Under the pieces are notes generated by a model that saw only the letters and a list, made by a program, of their open reading frames with translations, was not told the origin of the DNA and ran no database searches. Of a DNA stretch of 64,000 bases, positions 33,445 through 42,721 are shown piece after piece; positions within the stretch are counted from its first letter, which is position 1; every line of letters starts with the position of its first letter. Position numbers and translations under genes: made by a program. The DNA lies in NCBI RefSeq assembly GCF_019599505.1, contig NZ_RKLT01000018.1, forward strand, positions 1-64,000, in the 5' to 3' direction. The stretch is from Haloarcula nitratireducens (GTDB lineage: Archaea > Halobacteriota > Halobacteria > Halobacteriales > Haloarculaceae).

Positions 33445-33723
33445 TTGGATGAATCAGAGAAACAAGAGATACGAGCGGAAATTGAGTGTATTGAGTCAGC
33501 GATTTGTGCGTTTCCGTGGTTCACGTGGGAAACTTGGCGTCTCATCTGTAAGCGCGAGGCGCTTCTCGAATTACTCGGTGAGCTTCCGGACGAGTATGTT
33601 TGGACTGATGTCTATCACGAGAATCGAAATGTGAGCCCGACCAAGCGCGAATACATCGACGGACTCCTGAGCGAGACAGCGGAGACGCCGAGATACAGAC
33701 CGACGTCTGACGTCGTCTGCTAG
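33445..33723 (+). CDS. Possible small acidic protein, 92 aa
   Basis: A frame from a TTG start encodes an acidic protein, MDESEKQEIRAEIECIESAI then CAFPWFTWETWRLICKREAL and 'LPDEYVWTDVYHENRN'. There is no ATG near the beginning, so the start is uncertain. The Trp-rich middle is unusual. It could be a real gene since the amino acid composition is halophilic. Confidence 0.4.
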   Translation: MDESEKQEIRAEIECIESAICAFPWFTWETWRLICKREALLELLGELPDEYVWTDVYHENRNVSPTKREYIDGLLSETAETPRYRPTSDVVC

Positions 33724-33989
33724 TTCGTCTGCCAGCGAATGCTACCTGCCGGTGGTTTCCGCACTCGTCTATGCTTGACCTGTCGAACTAACGTTACATC
33801 GAGACAACGCATCCCGGCAGGATCTGGCGATTGACTATGTCTCTAGATGTTTGGCTTCACGTCCGAGTCGCTGTTCGACAGCGAAGACCTTCTCACTGGC
33901 GCGTTGCTGAACCGTTGGGCTCGTTGCAACCCTCGCTGAGAATCATAACGAGTGAGTAGCGCAGGATACTCCCCGCGAAAGCGCGTCGT

Positions 33990-35045
33990 CTAGTTGAGCG
34001 TTTTCCACTCCAGTCCGTCCGGGTCTGTGGGTGGCTCGAGAGGGCTCTCAATCAGCTCTCCCCGAACCTCCGGTTCGTTGTATGCGCGCGGCGCTACGTC
34101 GTTCGGGCCGTCGGGATAGAACAGCGACGCGAGCAACTGTATGTGTCCGCGGCCGACACAGAGTTCGAACTGACCGCCACCATACATACCGATTCCCTGA
34201 TCGTTACAGTACTCGATCGTCTCGAACAGTGATTGAACCGTTCCGAACCGCGACGGCTTGATGTTACACCAGTTCGGCTCGAAGGGTCTGTCGCGAAGGT
34301 CGGCGACCTCTTGGATCGGTGCGTCCCAAGAGAGGCGATCCGTGTTCGCTGCGAGTAGATTCTGGACATCGTTGGAGATGGCCGGATCCTCCACGAGCGC
34401 ATCGGGGAACGTCTCGAAAACTCGTTGATAGCGGTCGGAATCCGGAGGCTGTCTCCCAACGAACCCCTCGGCCTGCCCTTTCAGGTCGAGAACGCGAACT
34501 GCGTCAGTCTCTGCAAGCGTCGCGAACGTCTCCTCGCTCCACGCAGCGGTCGGACCGAGTTTGAACTCGCAGGCGGGGTTGACCGCGAGTGTCTCCTCGA
34601 CTCGCGTCGGGTTTCCGTCCGGCAACCGGGTGCTGGCGACGAATCGGACTGGCGACCGTTCTCGACCGAGCAGCGATGCGAGGGTGGTCTCGTTTTGCTT
34701 GAGCGCCAAATCGAGCGCGGCGCTCTCCATTGCCCACCGTCGATAGTTTCGGGATATCTCCCGCTCAGGCGGTTTCGTCGGAAAGAGGTCGATATCGTCG
34801 AGTGTTCGGGAGAACTCGTCCAGCGTGTATTCGCCCGCGAGCTCGAACACCGGTGGCTCGGGCAACACCTCGTGATCAACGGTATCGTAGGTGACGTCTT
34901 CCCCGGCGCCGAACTCGTCTCCGGCCAACAGGACGAACGTCGACGTAACGCGGGTAAAATCGCCGGCCATCGCTCGGCGACGGCTGGTCCGGTCAGTGGT
35001 CTCGATCGTCAGTGTCAGGTCTGCAACGCGATCGTAGAGTGTCAT
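33990..35045 (-). CDS. Enolase-superfamily protein (mandelate racemase/OSBS-like)
   Basis: A 351-aa protein. An N-terminal capping domain (MTLYDRVADLTLTIETTDRT; RRRAMAGDFTRVTSTFVLLA) is followed by a barrel region. In order I see CEFKLGP, VRVLDLKGQ, ALVEDP, NWCNIKPSRFGTV and MYGGGQFELCVGRG, which occupy the places of the strand-end motifs of enolases (K-x-K; D; E; D; K; and the C-terminal G-G-x-E). Several are not canonical: K-x-K reads F-K-L, and the third-strand Asp lies in LDLKG. The enzyme may act on a substrate other than those known. The start is the ATG at 35045; the gene stands alone. Confidence 0.7.
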   Translation of the reverse strand: MTLYDRVADLTLTIETTDRTSRRRAMAGDFTRVTSTFVLLAGDEFGAGEDVTYDTVDHEVLPEPPVFELAGEYTLDEFSRTLDDIDLFPTKPPEREISRNYRRWAMESAALDLALKQNETTLASLLGRERSPVRFVASTRLPDGNPTRVEETLAVNPACEFKLGPTAAWSEETFATLAETDAVRVLDLKGQAEGFVGRQPPDSDRYQRVFETFPDALVEDPAISNDVQNLLAANTDRLSWDAPIQEVADLRDRPFEPNWCNIKPSRFGTVQSLFETIEYCNDQGIGMYGGGQFELCVGRGHIQLLASLFYPDGPNDVAPRAYNEPEVRGELIESPLEPPTDPDGLEWKTLN

Positions 35046-35519
35046 CGTAGTTCTCGGTGACTGAGACTGGTTTCGGTAGTCAAGCCTCTGTGCCTCTCTC
35101 GATAGCGGGAATGAGAGCCGATACTCGACGGCACGTCCGATAATTCTGGCTCCTGTGCTCCATCATGTATAGTATAGTGTCCTTTACGCATATCTATTGG
35201 GATGTGAGTTACTTCCGATGCAAGTTCGTGATGTGCTTTCTGCCTACCGCGTAGGAGCTGTTGTGCAAAACTGCCGCACAATCCTCACGGACGAGTACTT
35301 AAAGACCCAGCTAAAGCCGCTCTCAATACTCTGTGATATAGAACGTGGGATACGCGATACGTTTCAACAAGTTGTCAGGAGACTGTCACCGATTAAGGGT
35401 TTCAACCAGACCTATAGAGCCCAACGGCGGCATCGCTTCTGTACAAAAGTGTACTAGGTCCAAGACGATGCCAGACGGACGAGCATTGCTTTTACTATCC
35501 AGCCGCGGTAGGTTTCGGT
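35046..35519. other. Gene-poor interval
   Basis: No gene with family similarity is seen. A plus-strand frame at 35197-35457 (QLKPLSILCDIERGIRDTFQ ...) of 86 aa has no recognisable motif and starts with TTG/ATG in an AT-richer context. The rest includes AT-rich sequence just before 35197. Confidence 0.4.
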
Positions 35520-35624
35520 ATGAGACGGCCGGAGAGTCTCGAATTGGCCGACCAGATGTCTTTTCTCGTGGCCAAGAGCGAGCCGTTGAGACCCCCGAAG
35601 GAACATAGGAATCAGCCATGGTAG
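35520..35624 (+). CDS. Short ORF overlapping the ZIP gene start, 34 aa
   Basis: An ATG at 35520 opens a 34-codon frame (MRRPESLELADQMSFLVAKS then EPLRPPKEHRNQPW) that ends with TAG at 35622, overlapping the ZIP start (ATGGTAG). The overlap is typical of translational coupling or a leader peptide. It could be only chance. No known family. Confidence 0.35.
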   Translation: MRRPESLELADQMSFLVAKSEPLRPPKEHRNQPW

Positions 35625-36349
35625 CGTTTCCAGAGGAGTTCTACTGGATTGCAGCGTTTGCCATTGTCGCGGCGCTGATAAACAGTGCAGGAATCATCGC
35701 GATATTTCGACACCGGGAGTGGGCGGAACGGTCACTCCCGTATCTCATGTGCTTTGCTGCGGGGATTCTTATCACGACGCCGTTGATTCATGCCTTCCCG
35801 AACGCGGTCGAGAACAACGCTGACGCGGGCTTAGCCGCCCTGGCTGGCTTCCTCTTCATGTATCTCTCCAACCAAGTGATCAAACGTCGCACCGGAGAGA
35901 AGACGCTCGCGTTCGGAGTGACGGCAGCGGAAGGCATCGGGATTCACTCGCTAATCGATGGTGTCGTCTACACCGTCACGTTCAACATCTCGCTACTGAC
36001 CGGCGTTCTGGCCGGAACCGGATTAGTCGTCCACGAATTCGCCGAGGGGGTCATCACATATCTCGTCTTGCTGAAGGGGGATGTGACTGAACGAACGGCG
36101 GCAACGTACGCGTTTTTCATCGCGGCATTGACGACACCGATCGGCGCCTTCGTCGCCTATCCACTGGTGAGCGGGTTGGGACAAAACGATCTGGGCCTCT
36201 TGCTTGGATTCGTCTCGGGCGTGCTAATCTATGTCTCCGCAGCCCATCTGCTCCCCGAAGCTCGGTCCTACGAGAAGGAACATTCGATGCTCGCCCTCCT
36301 GGCCGGTGTCGGCTTAGCGTTGTTCATCGTTTTCGCACGGACGATGTGA
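35618..36349 (+). CDS. ZIP-family metal transporter
   Basis: A 243-aa membrane protein of about eight helices. TM4 and TM5 carry the metal-site motifs EGIGIHSLIDGVVYT (His and Asp, about 106-120) and VVHEFAEGVITY (His, Glu and Glu, about 137-148). ZIP proteins import Zn2+, Fe2+ or Mn2+. The start is the ATG at 35618; a small overlapping ORF precedes it. The presence of a soft-metal exporter in the same window suggests balancing metal uptake. Confidence 0.88.
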   Translation: MVAFPEEFYWIAAFAIVAALINSAGIIAIFRHREWAERSLPYLMCFAAGILITTPLIHAFPNAVENNADAGLAALAGFLFMYLSNQVIKRRTGEKTLAFGVTAAEGIGIHSLIDGVVYTVTFNISLLTGVLAGTGLVVHEFAEGVITYLVLLKGDVTERTAATYAFFIAALTTPIGAFVAYPLVSGLGQNDLGLLLGFVSGVLIYVSAAHLLPEARSYEKEHSMLALLAGVGLALFIVFARTM

Positions 36350-36409
36350 ATCGATTCTGCAAGTACATCGCGAGTTCGACACTGAAACGTGCCGACGGAT
36401 AAGGGATGA

Positions 36410-37039
36410 TTACCGAGTCGCCTTGATCCCCACAAAGGAGCCCTCACCGTATCCCGATTCGATCGGTTCGGCTTTCTCGATCTCGCCAGGCCAGTGGTAG
36501 ATGGTCTGGACGAATTCGAAGTCGGTGAATCCCGCGGTTTCGAGCGCCTCGACGAGTTCCTCAGTCGAGACGAAAACGGCCTCCCGGTAGAAGGGATTCT
36601 GGGACTGCGTTTCCTGATAGACCTCTCCCACTGGACTGTTCTTATCGATGTATCCGATCACAAGCGCGCCGTCCGGTCGGAGAACACGCGCAGCCTCAGT
36701 CAACGTCTGTGGAATGTCGTCGACGAAGCAGATCGTCGTCACGATCAACGCGGTATCGAACGTCCCGTCTTTGAAGGGGAGAGATTCGGCGACGCCTTTG
36801 ACCACCTCGATTTCGCGCTCACGAGCATATTCGAGCATTTTCCCGGCTGGATCGATGCCGACCTGCATCCCGAGCGGCGCGGCGAATCGAGCACTCCCGA
36901 CGCCGATCTCGATCCCGTACCCCGTCGTCGGAACGAGGCGGCGGAGGGCCTCCAGTTCGGACTGATAGGCGGCCTCGTGTTCCTCGAACCATCCTTCGTA
37001 CCGCTCGGTGTGGCTCTCGAACGGCTCTGCCTTCGGCAT
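36410..37039 (-). CDS. Class I SAM-dependent methyltransferase
   Basis: A 209-aa protein: MPKAEPFESHTERYEGWFEE at the start, SAM-binding motif I GIEIGVGSARFAAPLG (about 41-56), motif II GIDPAGKMLEYARER, LPFKDGTFDTALIVTTICFV and 'LTEAARVLRPDGALVIGYID'. The family is like UbiE/MenG-type small-molecule methyltransferases (Methyltransf_11). The ATG at 37039 is chosen over a longer frame because the preceding sequence is not family-like. It is convergent with the ZIP gene (60 bases). Confidence 0.88.
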   Translation of the reverse strand: MPKAEPFESHTERYEGWFEEHEAAYQSELEALRRLVPTTGYGIEIGVGSARFAAPLGMQVGIDPAGKMLEYAREREIEVVKGVAESLPFKDGTFDTALIVTTICFVDDIPQTLTEAARVLRPDGALVIGYIDKNSPVGEVYQETQSQNPFYREAVFVSTEELVEALETAGFTDFEFVQTIYHWPGEIEKAEPIESGYGEGSFVGIKATR

Positions 37040-37136
37040 AGAGATATATACGGGACGCAACGACACCAAGGTTCGGGGCAATGGACCACCATATGCCGAG
37101 AAAGATTTGTTACGAACTACCGCGTACTTCGAGAGT

Positions 37137-37382
37137 ATGAACGAGCCCTCGACAATAGAGAAAGGCGGTGCCGAGTTCGAAGGCGTCAAACTCCTACTCT
37201 GTGAGAACCCGCTGCCACCAATCGACGAGACGATTGAGGCTGCCAGCGACGAACTTCCCCGGAGCAACCACTACACAGAACCATATTCTGCACCGCTCCG
37301 TGACTTACTCGGTGACCGCATCGGTGTCTCGACCGAGCACATCCATATCAACGCGGGTTCCGAGTTGATTCGTTTCGCGTAA
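37137..37382 (+). pseudogene. Aminotransferase (HisC-like) N-terminal fragment
   Basis: From the ATG at 37137: an 81-aa product with KLLLCENPLPPIDETIEAAS, 'SNHYTEPYSAPLRDLLGDRI', 'VSTEHIHINAGSELI' and a stop. This matches the first quarter of PLP-dependent fold-type I aminotransferases (histidinol-phosphate aminotransferase-like: 'ENP.P', 'Y..PY...L...', 'NAGSELIL'). The PLP Lys is far downstream and missing, so this is non-functional. Confidence 0.65.
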
Positions 37383-37528
37383 ATCAGCTCAGTATGAAAT
37401 AGAGAACGACTACTAACGGGTACGGAACCCCAGGGAGTAAGCATGAATCACGTTTCATGATGTGAGAGACCATCGCATTAGTTCGCAATGACCGTCCGAC
37501 CTCGTTAGGGCTTCTGGCCGGCGCTCTC

Positions 37529-38053
37529 GTGGCAGCAGTGGCGTTGGGCGTGTACATCGGTCGTCCCCTCCTCACGGGTGAGTACTACGATGTAACAGAA
37601 CCGTTAGCCGGCGCTGCCACTAGAATGACAACTCACCCTGTGTGGTATCATGGAATCGTAATCGTGCTCCCGTCACTGGTCGTTTCGTTGCTGGGAACAC
37701 TAATTCTGAATCGATGGGGTCTCACTGGGGCAGTACCGGCCCTTAAATTCCTGGGGGGCATACTTCTTGTTCCGAGCGCAGCCGTCTTCCTTGCCTATCT
37801 CGTTACCGCAGTCGTGATCGGTGTAGTATGGGGGACTGCGGGAGCAGCAGAAAATCCAGTCTATGCAGTATTTGGTGTCTTCGTGTTCACGGGGTTATCG
37901 CTCGCCCTTGGGTTCCTTTTTATGATGATCGCGCTCGTGATTGTGGTAACCGGTGTCGTTCTTGGCGCAAGCGTGGGGTACCTGGTGGCCAGGGGTCTCA
38001 TTCGTGTGGGCGAATACCTGTTTGACGATACTGTCAGAGCGGGTTCGTCGTAA
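37529..38053 (+). CDS. Membrane protein, 174 aa
   Basis: Five hydrophobic segments are visible, including YHGIVIVLPSLVVSLLGTLI, KFLGGILLVPSAAVFLAYLV, 'VFVFTGLSLALGFLFMMIAL' and IVVTGVVLGASVGYLVARGL. A GTG at 37529 begins the frame after a hydrophobic stretch (SLGLLAGALVAAV) that extends upstream without a start codon, so the N-terminus may be truncated. No known family. Confidence 0.6.
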   Translation: MAAVALGVYIGRPLLTGEYYDVTEPLAGAATRMTTHPVWYHGIVIVLPSLVVSLLGTLILNRWGLTGAVPALKFLGGILLVPSAAVFLAYLVTAVVIGVVWGTAGAAENPVYAVFGVFVFTGLSLALGFLFMMIALVIVVTGVVLGASVGYLVARGLIRVGEYLFDDTVRAGSS

Positions 38054-38159
38054 ACGCGTTCCCCTGTATCGACCGCTCAGTAGTGTGCGAATGTGTGGTC
38101 AGGGCGTAGACGGGTAGTATGTTACGGCTACTCACGGACTTGTAGCGCCATCTTGTGGT

Positions 38160-39446
38160 ATGAACCGCCGGACATATTTGACGGCGATAGGGACTGTCGC
38201 CCTCAGTGGATGTCACGGGAGATCCACTGGGAACCCCCACCAAAGTTCTGAGGAAGTTACCTGCACCGCTGACCTCCCACCGAGCTCGTCAAGCGGGCCC
38301 GGTAACGGCTCGTGGCCGACCGAACTCCACGATATGCAGAATACCGGCCAGACGGATGCCGCGGGACCGTCTGGGTGTGTCGAAACGCGGTGGATGTGGA
38401 CCCAAGAACGGCGGCTATTTGGGGCACCGGTTATTGACAAGGGTTCCGCTTACGTACCCCATTCGGTGATTGATGACGTTTCGTTCGTTGTTCTCGCTGC
38501 CGAAACGGGCGACGAACAGTGGCACTACGATGGGGTTCCATTGACGCCCAGACGGACACCGACGCTCGTCGACGACACACTCTATCTCGTGAGTTACTCA
38601 GCCATCGATGCAGTCGATGTGCACGCACAGACATCCCGCTGGCACATTCCATTTCATCTCGAAGGGGAGCTGTCTCATATCGAGGGGTTACAGCCGCCAC
38701 GCGTCGCGAATGGCGTCGTATACCTCGCGGCTGACCCCGGGGAGGTCCTCGCATTGGATGCAGACACCGGCGCGCTTCAGTGGACCCACGATATCGAGGG
38801 GCTCCCCCCGACCGTTCGCATCGAGGGCGATAGCGATGAACACGCGGCGGTGCGCCGCCAAGGAAAACCCTTCGCGCCGGTAGCGGTGACGGACCAGCGT
38901 GTCTACGTCTCCAGTTGGGATCTCTCGCTGTACGCGCTCACCGCCGAGACCGGCGAGCGTGAGTGGGCGTTCTCCCCCGGGATGGATCACTTGGATATGC
39001 TGCACGCGCCCACGGTTGTCGACGGTGCCGTCTACACCCAAACGGAGGATGCTGTCCTGTACGTCCTCGATGCCGAGGCGGGCGACCTGTTGTGGACGTA
39101 CGACGAGTACGGCGAATCCTCCGATGGCGTCTCACCAGTCGTCGATGAGGAGTCGGTGTACATCATCGCCGGGACCTCGACCGAGAACCTGTTCTTGGTA
39201 GCACTGAACCAAGCGGATGGCACCGTCCAGTGGGAACGCCCCGTCGGACCGCCATTCCAAGACCCCGTCGCAGACGAAAACACGATTTATCTCGACCAGG
39301 GGCGGAATGTAGATGCGATCGAGAAAGCGACGGGAGAACTGAAGTGGGAGCTTCGAATGAAAAGCGCGCTCGCTGCACCCGCGACAATCGTGGATTCGGC
39401 CATCTTCGTGGCAGATACGGCGGGAACCGTCTATAGTGTCTGGTAA
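38160..39446 (+). CDS. PQQ-type beta-propeller lipoprotein, 428 aa
   Basis: The protein starts MNRRTYLTAIGTVALSGCHG with a lipobox (LSGC) for a lipid anchor. Propeller blades have the W-x-x-x-x-D/E-x-G-x-x-x-W pattern, with strands like LAAETGDEQWHY, LALDADTGALQWTH, ALTAETGEREWAF, VLDAEAGDLLWTY and ALNQADGTVQWER (WD-like PQQ_2 repeats). BamB/PQQ-like proteins of this type are outside the membrane, acting as binding or assembly scaffolds, or in redox if a dehydrogenase site exists, which is not seen here. It is convergent with another propeller gene 140 bases downstream. Confidence 0.85.
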   Translation: MNRRTYLTAIGTVALSGCHGRSTGNPHQSSEEVTCTADLPPSSSSGPGNGSWPTELHDMQNTGQTDAAGPSGCVETRWMWTQERRLFGAPVIDKGSAYVPHSVIDDVSFVVLAAETGDEQWHYDGVPLTPRRTPTLVDDTLYLVSYSAIDAVDVHAQTSRWHIPFHLEGELSHIEGLQPPRVANGVVYLAADPGEVLALDADTGALQWTHDIEGLPPTVRIEGDSDEHAAVRRQGKPFAPVAVTDQRVYVSSWDLSLYALTAETGEREWAFSPGMDHLDMLHAPTVVDGAVYTQTEDAVLYVLDAEAGDLLWTYDEYGESSDGVSPVVDEESVYIIAGTSTENLFLVALNQADGTVQWERPVGPPFQDPVADENTIYLDQGRNVDAIEKATGELKWELRMKSALAAPATIVDSAIFVADTAGTVYSVW

Positions 39447-39586
39447 GTCTTCTCGCGCTCTTCAGGCCCCCATCGAGCGGTAAGTCCTTTCTCTATATTG
39501 AACGCTCAGTAATTCGCTCTGTAGTAGCCAACAAAGTGCTGTAGATACGTCCACCGCACGTATCGGTATTACCAAGCGTTGGTAGC

Positions 39587-40849
39587 TTATCGAAGGGAAA
39601 TCAACGCACCGTCGGTCAGCGCCAGTAATTCACCGGCAGTCACAATAAGAGATGTCACCCCTCCGACTCGGAGAGTCGCTGTCCGCTCACCACTCCCAAG
39701 ATCGAATACTGTCACGCCACCTGACCCAGTGTCGTTCCACTCGCCGATGAATATCAGCCCGTCGACAACGACCGGACTGGCGAACCGTGCGTCACCATCA
39801 ACTATTGGTGTTTTAGTGAATCGTAGCGATCCGTCTGCCGAGTTCCTGACGTGAAGTACATCTGAAGCTGAATCGTATCGGCGCTCAACAGCCACCACTG
39901 AATCCTGTGTGACTGCACCTGTGTTAATCCAGCGCGCATACTCTGTCCCATCAGTAGTTACCGGGGCCGCGAGGTCGCGCCGCCACAGCCGGTCACCCGT
40001 TGTGGCATCGTACGCTGCGAGCCTCCCACTGGTCGTTCCAACAAATACGCGGTCATCAGCAAGAGCCGGCCCCCAGCGAAGATTGTCCGGTTCATCACCA
40101 CGCCAAGACTCTGTTCCAGTCTGCGGCTCGAGGCCAACGAGCTGATTTTCGGTGCCGACAACGAGACGCTGGCCATCGAACGCAGCATTTCTCGCACTCG
40201 TAGTTGGCCACCGCCATCCAGGGTCGCCCGTTCGTGCATCGAGTGCCTTGACTGCACTCTCGTCACCAGCCTGTCTTGTTAGCAGATAGCCGGCAGTTGT
40301 GAGAATACCAGGGCCGGGAAAACTTTCGAGAGAGCTACGCCATCGCTCGTTGCCGGTCGCCGCTGCGAGGGAGACGGCCCCGTAGTCACTGGTCATCGCT
40401 GCCCCGAGAAAGACGCTATCGCCGATTGCGGCGACTGGGACATCGTAGTTGCCACCCTTTGTCGGCGATCGCCACTCCCACTCGCGGGTGCCCGACGCAA
40501 GATCAAGCGCCCGGAGGGAGAGAAATTCAGTATCTCGAAGGTCATACTCCGTCACTGGCAGCAACACCTGTCCATTGCTTACCACGGGTGGGGCGGCGTA
40601 CTCGTCCTCCCCGAGCGGATATCGCCATCGCGCTTCCAGCTCACCAGTGGGAACACTCTCTGGGGGCGGATGTCGACTATGTGCGCGATCATAGTTACAA
40701 AACGGCCATTCAGTTGGTGCGGCGGCCAGTGGTTCGGGGCGAGAGTTTGACTCCTCGGTGAACGGACGTATCCCAGCAATATAGCCAACAGCGGCACCCG
40801 TACCAAAGCTGGCACCCAAAGCAGTGAGGAGGCTACGGCGGGAGGGCAT
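39587..40849 (-). CDS. PQQ-type beta-propeller protein with Tat-like signal, 420 aa
   Basis: The N-terminus MPSRRSLLTALGASFGTGAA is a twin-arginine-type signal (SRRSLL). Blade strands include LDLASGTREWEWR, SLAAATGNERWRS, ALDARTGDPGWRW, GLEPQTGTESWRG and AYDATTGDRLWRR. It resembles the convergent gene in domain layout but is not closely similar in sequence. A His or Cys heme site is not seen. The ATG at 40849 is the only candidate start before the signal. Confidence 0.85.
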   Translation of the reverse strand: MPSRRSLLTALGASFGTGAAVGYIAGIRPFTEESNSRPEPLAAAPTEWPFCNYDRAHSRHPPPESVPTGELEARWRYPLGEDEYAAPPVVSNGQVLLPVTEYDLRDTEFLSLRALDLASGTREWEWRSPTKGGNYDVPVAAIGDSVFLGAAMTSDYGAVSLAAATGNERWRSSLESFPGPGILTTAGYLLTRQAGDESAVKALDARTGDPGWRWPTTSARNAAFDGQRLVVGTENQLVGLEPQTGTESWRGDEPDNLRWGPALADDRVFVGTTSGRLAAYDATTGDRLWRRDLAAPVTTDGTEYARWINTGAVTQDSVVAVERRYDSASDVLHVRNSADGSLRFTKTPIVDGDARFASPVVVDGLIFIGEWNDTGSGGVTVFDLGSGERTATLRVGGVTSLIVTAGELLALTDGALISLR

Positions 40850-40944
40850 TACGTCAATATATTTTCAAATGAACAAAAGTATTTGGCTGCAATACTACAT
40901 CAAAATCGACATTGGTTGACGAGTGCAGCACTGGAGTACCACTA

Positions 40945-41475
40945 ATACTCCCGAACAGTCGCACAAAAGCGAGGCCGGCCTGACGACGGCCTCGCAGATA
41001 CACCTACGGACGCTGAGAGCCTGATGGCGTCGTGAGCCATTTCAGACGGTGGGTAGCGCTCAGCGTCCAATTATTTATTATACGTCAATTGTTGTCAATG
41101 TTGGGACCACTCCATACCCAATACTGGTGCGACCGATACCGGTGCGCACGCGACGAGCCATCCATTGTGCCGTTGCTCACCACATCGAAACGACGCAGTG
41201 CCGGCATACAGCGACGAGGAATGGGGGCCGACACCCGCGTACGGAGGGGGTTGTGAGGAGAATGGTACAAGCTGACAACGGAACGCCGGACCCATCTAGT
41301 TAATGAACGAGACTATTCGATAAACCCCCCCGGCACTGCAGGGCAATAGTCGGCTGAGACCACGATTACAACAGATGTGGATTCCGGGAATAATGGTACT
41401 CGCGGTACGGACAGGACTCAGCCGGAATCCACAGGTAATCATCGTCGGCACGCAAAGTAGTGCTTGTGGCCGGCC
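40945..41475. repeat. Dispersed non-coding repeat R2, copy B
   Basis: Matches 27650-28160 throughout, with small indels. The hairpin GCGAGGCCG-GCCTGACGA-CGGCCTCGC is intact at the 5' end. It begins about 95 bases after the propeller gene start (opposite strand). As in copy A, no long frame is conserved, but the order of blocks is. Confidence 0.6.
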
Positions 41476-41559
41476 TCTCCTGTTGCCAACACTGAGAGAC
41501 ACATCGCCGAGCCACCTGCTCACCAGCCTAGAAGCGCGGCCAAGCGAACCCCCCCAAGC

Positions 41560-41715
41560 ATGGGCGTCCTCGCTCTCGGAACACTCGGTCTGGGGACATT
41601 CCCGCCGCTGTTTCTCTATGGAACGAACGTCCAGTCAGTGAATCCGATGCATCGCGCATATCTGCACCGTACACTTGGTGTTCCCTTTCACAGGGTAGAT
41701 CCCTCTTGCTCATAG
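41560..41715 (+). pseudogene. TauE/SafE-like exporter C-terminal fragment
   Basis: A 51-aa frame from 41560 reads MGVLALGTLGLGTFPPLFLY then GTNVQSVNPMHRAYLHRTLG, similar to the C-terminal segment of haloarchaeal sulfite-exporter TauE/SafE proteins ('FGLGT.PALFLYG... HR..LHRALG'). Sequence on both sides no longer fits. The remaining 210 bases to 41923 hold nothing recognisable. Confidence 0.4.
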
Positions 41716-41923
41716 CCTGACGATTTCCGGCGTCTCAGTGCCCCACGTCGAGGTTCCCATTTATCAGCCGTCTTGAGAATGTGCGACTATTCATCTGCAA
41801 GTTTGTAGCCTGACTTAGACTTCTCTTCGACTAAACTCCGAACCGACGACCATGCGTTCGATGACCCTCGCTATTCAGAGACCAATCTTCCGAGTAGACG
41901 CCACAAAGCTTACTCAGACTATC

Positions 41924-42205
41924 TTATCCGCGTTCCAGATAAAGTGAGTACAGAACGACTGCAAACCCGACCGCAACGAGTAGGCTATTAATCAGGACTC
42001 CCATCTCGAGAGATACCGACAGGACCTGATTGGCGATGCCAGCGAGGAGTGCCCCGAGTGTGATAATGCCGAATCCAACACCAAGCACACGTAACGATGG
42101 TGCCTCAGTTCGGCGATAGGCCTTATACGCGATATACGTGATTCCCCCGCCAAGCAGGAGAATCACCGTCTTGACAACGATGATGGCTGTATCGACCCAG
42201 GTCAT
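41924..42205 (-). CDS. DUF7521-like three-helix membrane protein, 93 aa
   Basis: Helices: TAIIVVKTVILLLGGGITYI (about 6-25), VGFGIITLGALLAGIANQVL (about 43-62) and VLINSLLVAVGFAVVLYSLY (about 70-89), with a basic loop after the first (YKAYRRTEAPSLRV). The start overlaps the upstream HTH gene by four bases (ATGA), so the two are translated together. Pairs of a small HTH regulator and this membrane protein are common in haloarchaea; the HTH probably governs its own operon. Confidence 0.75.
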   Translation of the reverse strand: MTWVDTAIIVVKTVILLLGGGITYIAYKAYRRTEAPSLRVLGVGFGIITLGALLAGIANQVLSVSLEMGVLINSLLVAVGFAVVLYSLYLERG

Positions 42206-42579
42206 AGTTCGTCTCCCATCTTCGACCAGATATCAGCGAGCCGTTCATCAGACTGGCGGGACGGTCGGTCGATTGTCACCGAGAACGTATCCGTCTCGTC
42301 CATGGAGATTGTAACGTCGTCGAAGTCCCGTTCGTATTTCGTGGTTCGCCCCCCGCCGGGATTGATCACATCGCGTTCTCGAACGAGCGATGCTTGGCTG
42401 AGACGGTCTAATTTCCGGTACAGTGTTGATTTCGAGATCCCACAGGTGTCGATGAGTTCGTTCGCAGTCATGGGTTCGGCTGTTTCGCGGAGAATGGTCC
42501 GGCAGTCAGGATCGTCCAACGCATCTAGGACGTCCTGCAACGACGGCGTGTCCTCGGATGACGCCGGATCACTCACCAT
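42202..42579 (-). CDS. Helix-turn-helix transcriptional regulator, 125 aa
   Basis: The N-terminal half is a winged helix: LQDVLDALDDPDCRTILRET, 'PMTANELIDTCGISKSTLYR', KLDRLSQASLVRERDVINPG and the basic wing 'GGRTTKYERDF'. The C-terminal part is acidic with VTIDRPSRQSDERLADIW. The ATG at 42579 is chosen over a longer upstream frame. Coupled to the membrane-protein gene. The TFB gene follows upstream on the same strand after a 142-base gap. Confidence 0.8.
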   Translation of the reverse strand: MVSDPASSEDTPSLQDVLDALDDPDCRTILRETAEPMTANELIDTCGISKSTLYRKLDRLSQASLVRERDVINPGGGRTTKYERDFDDVTISMDETDTFSVTIDRPSRQSDERLADIWSKMGDEL

Positions 42580-42721
42580 TAGTTGTCTGTCGAAGAGATT
42601 CGGGAAAGACCATCCGATTACGAGTTGAACGAGCGAGGGTGACAGACACTTCGAAGCACACCCGTTGCTGGTCTTGCACTCAGCAAGGACTTGCCACAGC
42701 TGTAACCTAAGGAAGCCGGCA

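Noticed and set aside
35355..35410. GTTTCAACAAGTTG and GGTTTCAACC, possible CRISPR-like or repeat sequence
   Set aside because: The two are not the same length or spacing and are not repeated further.
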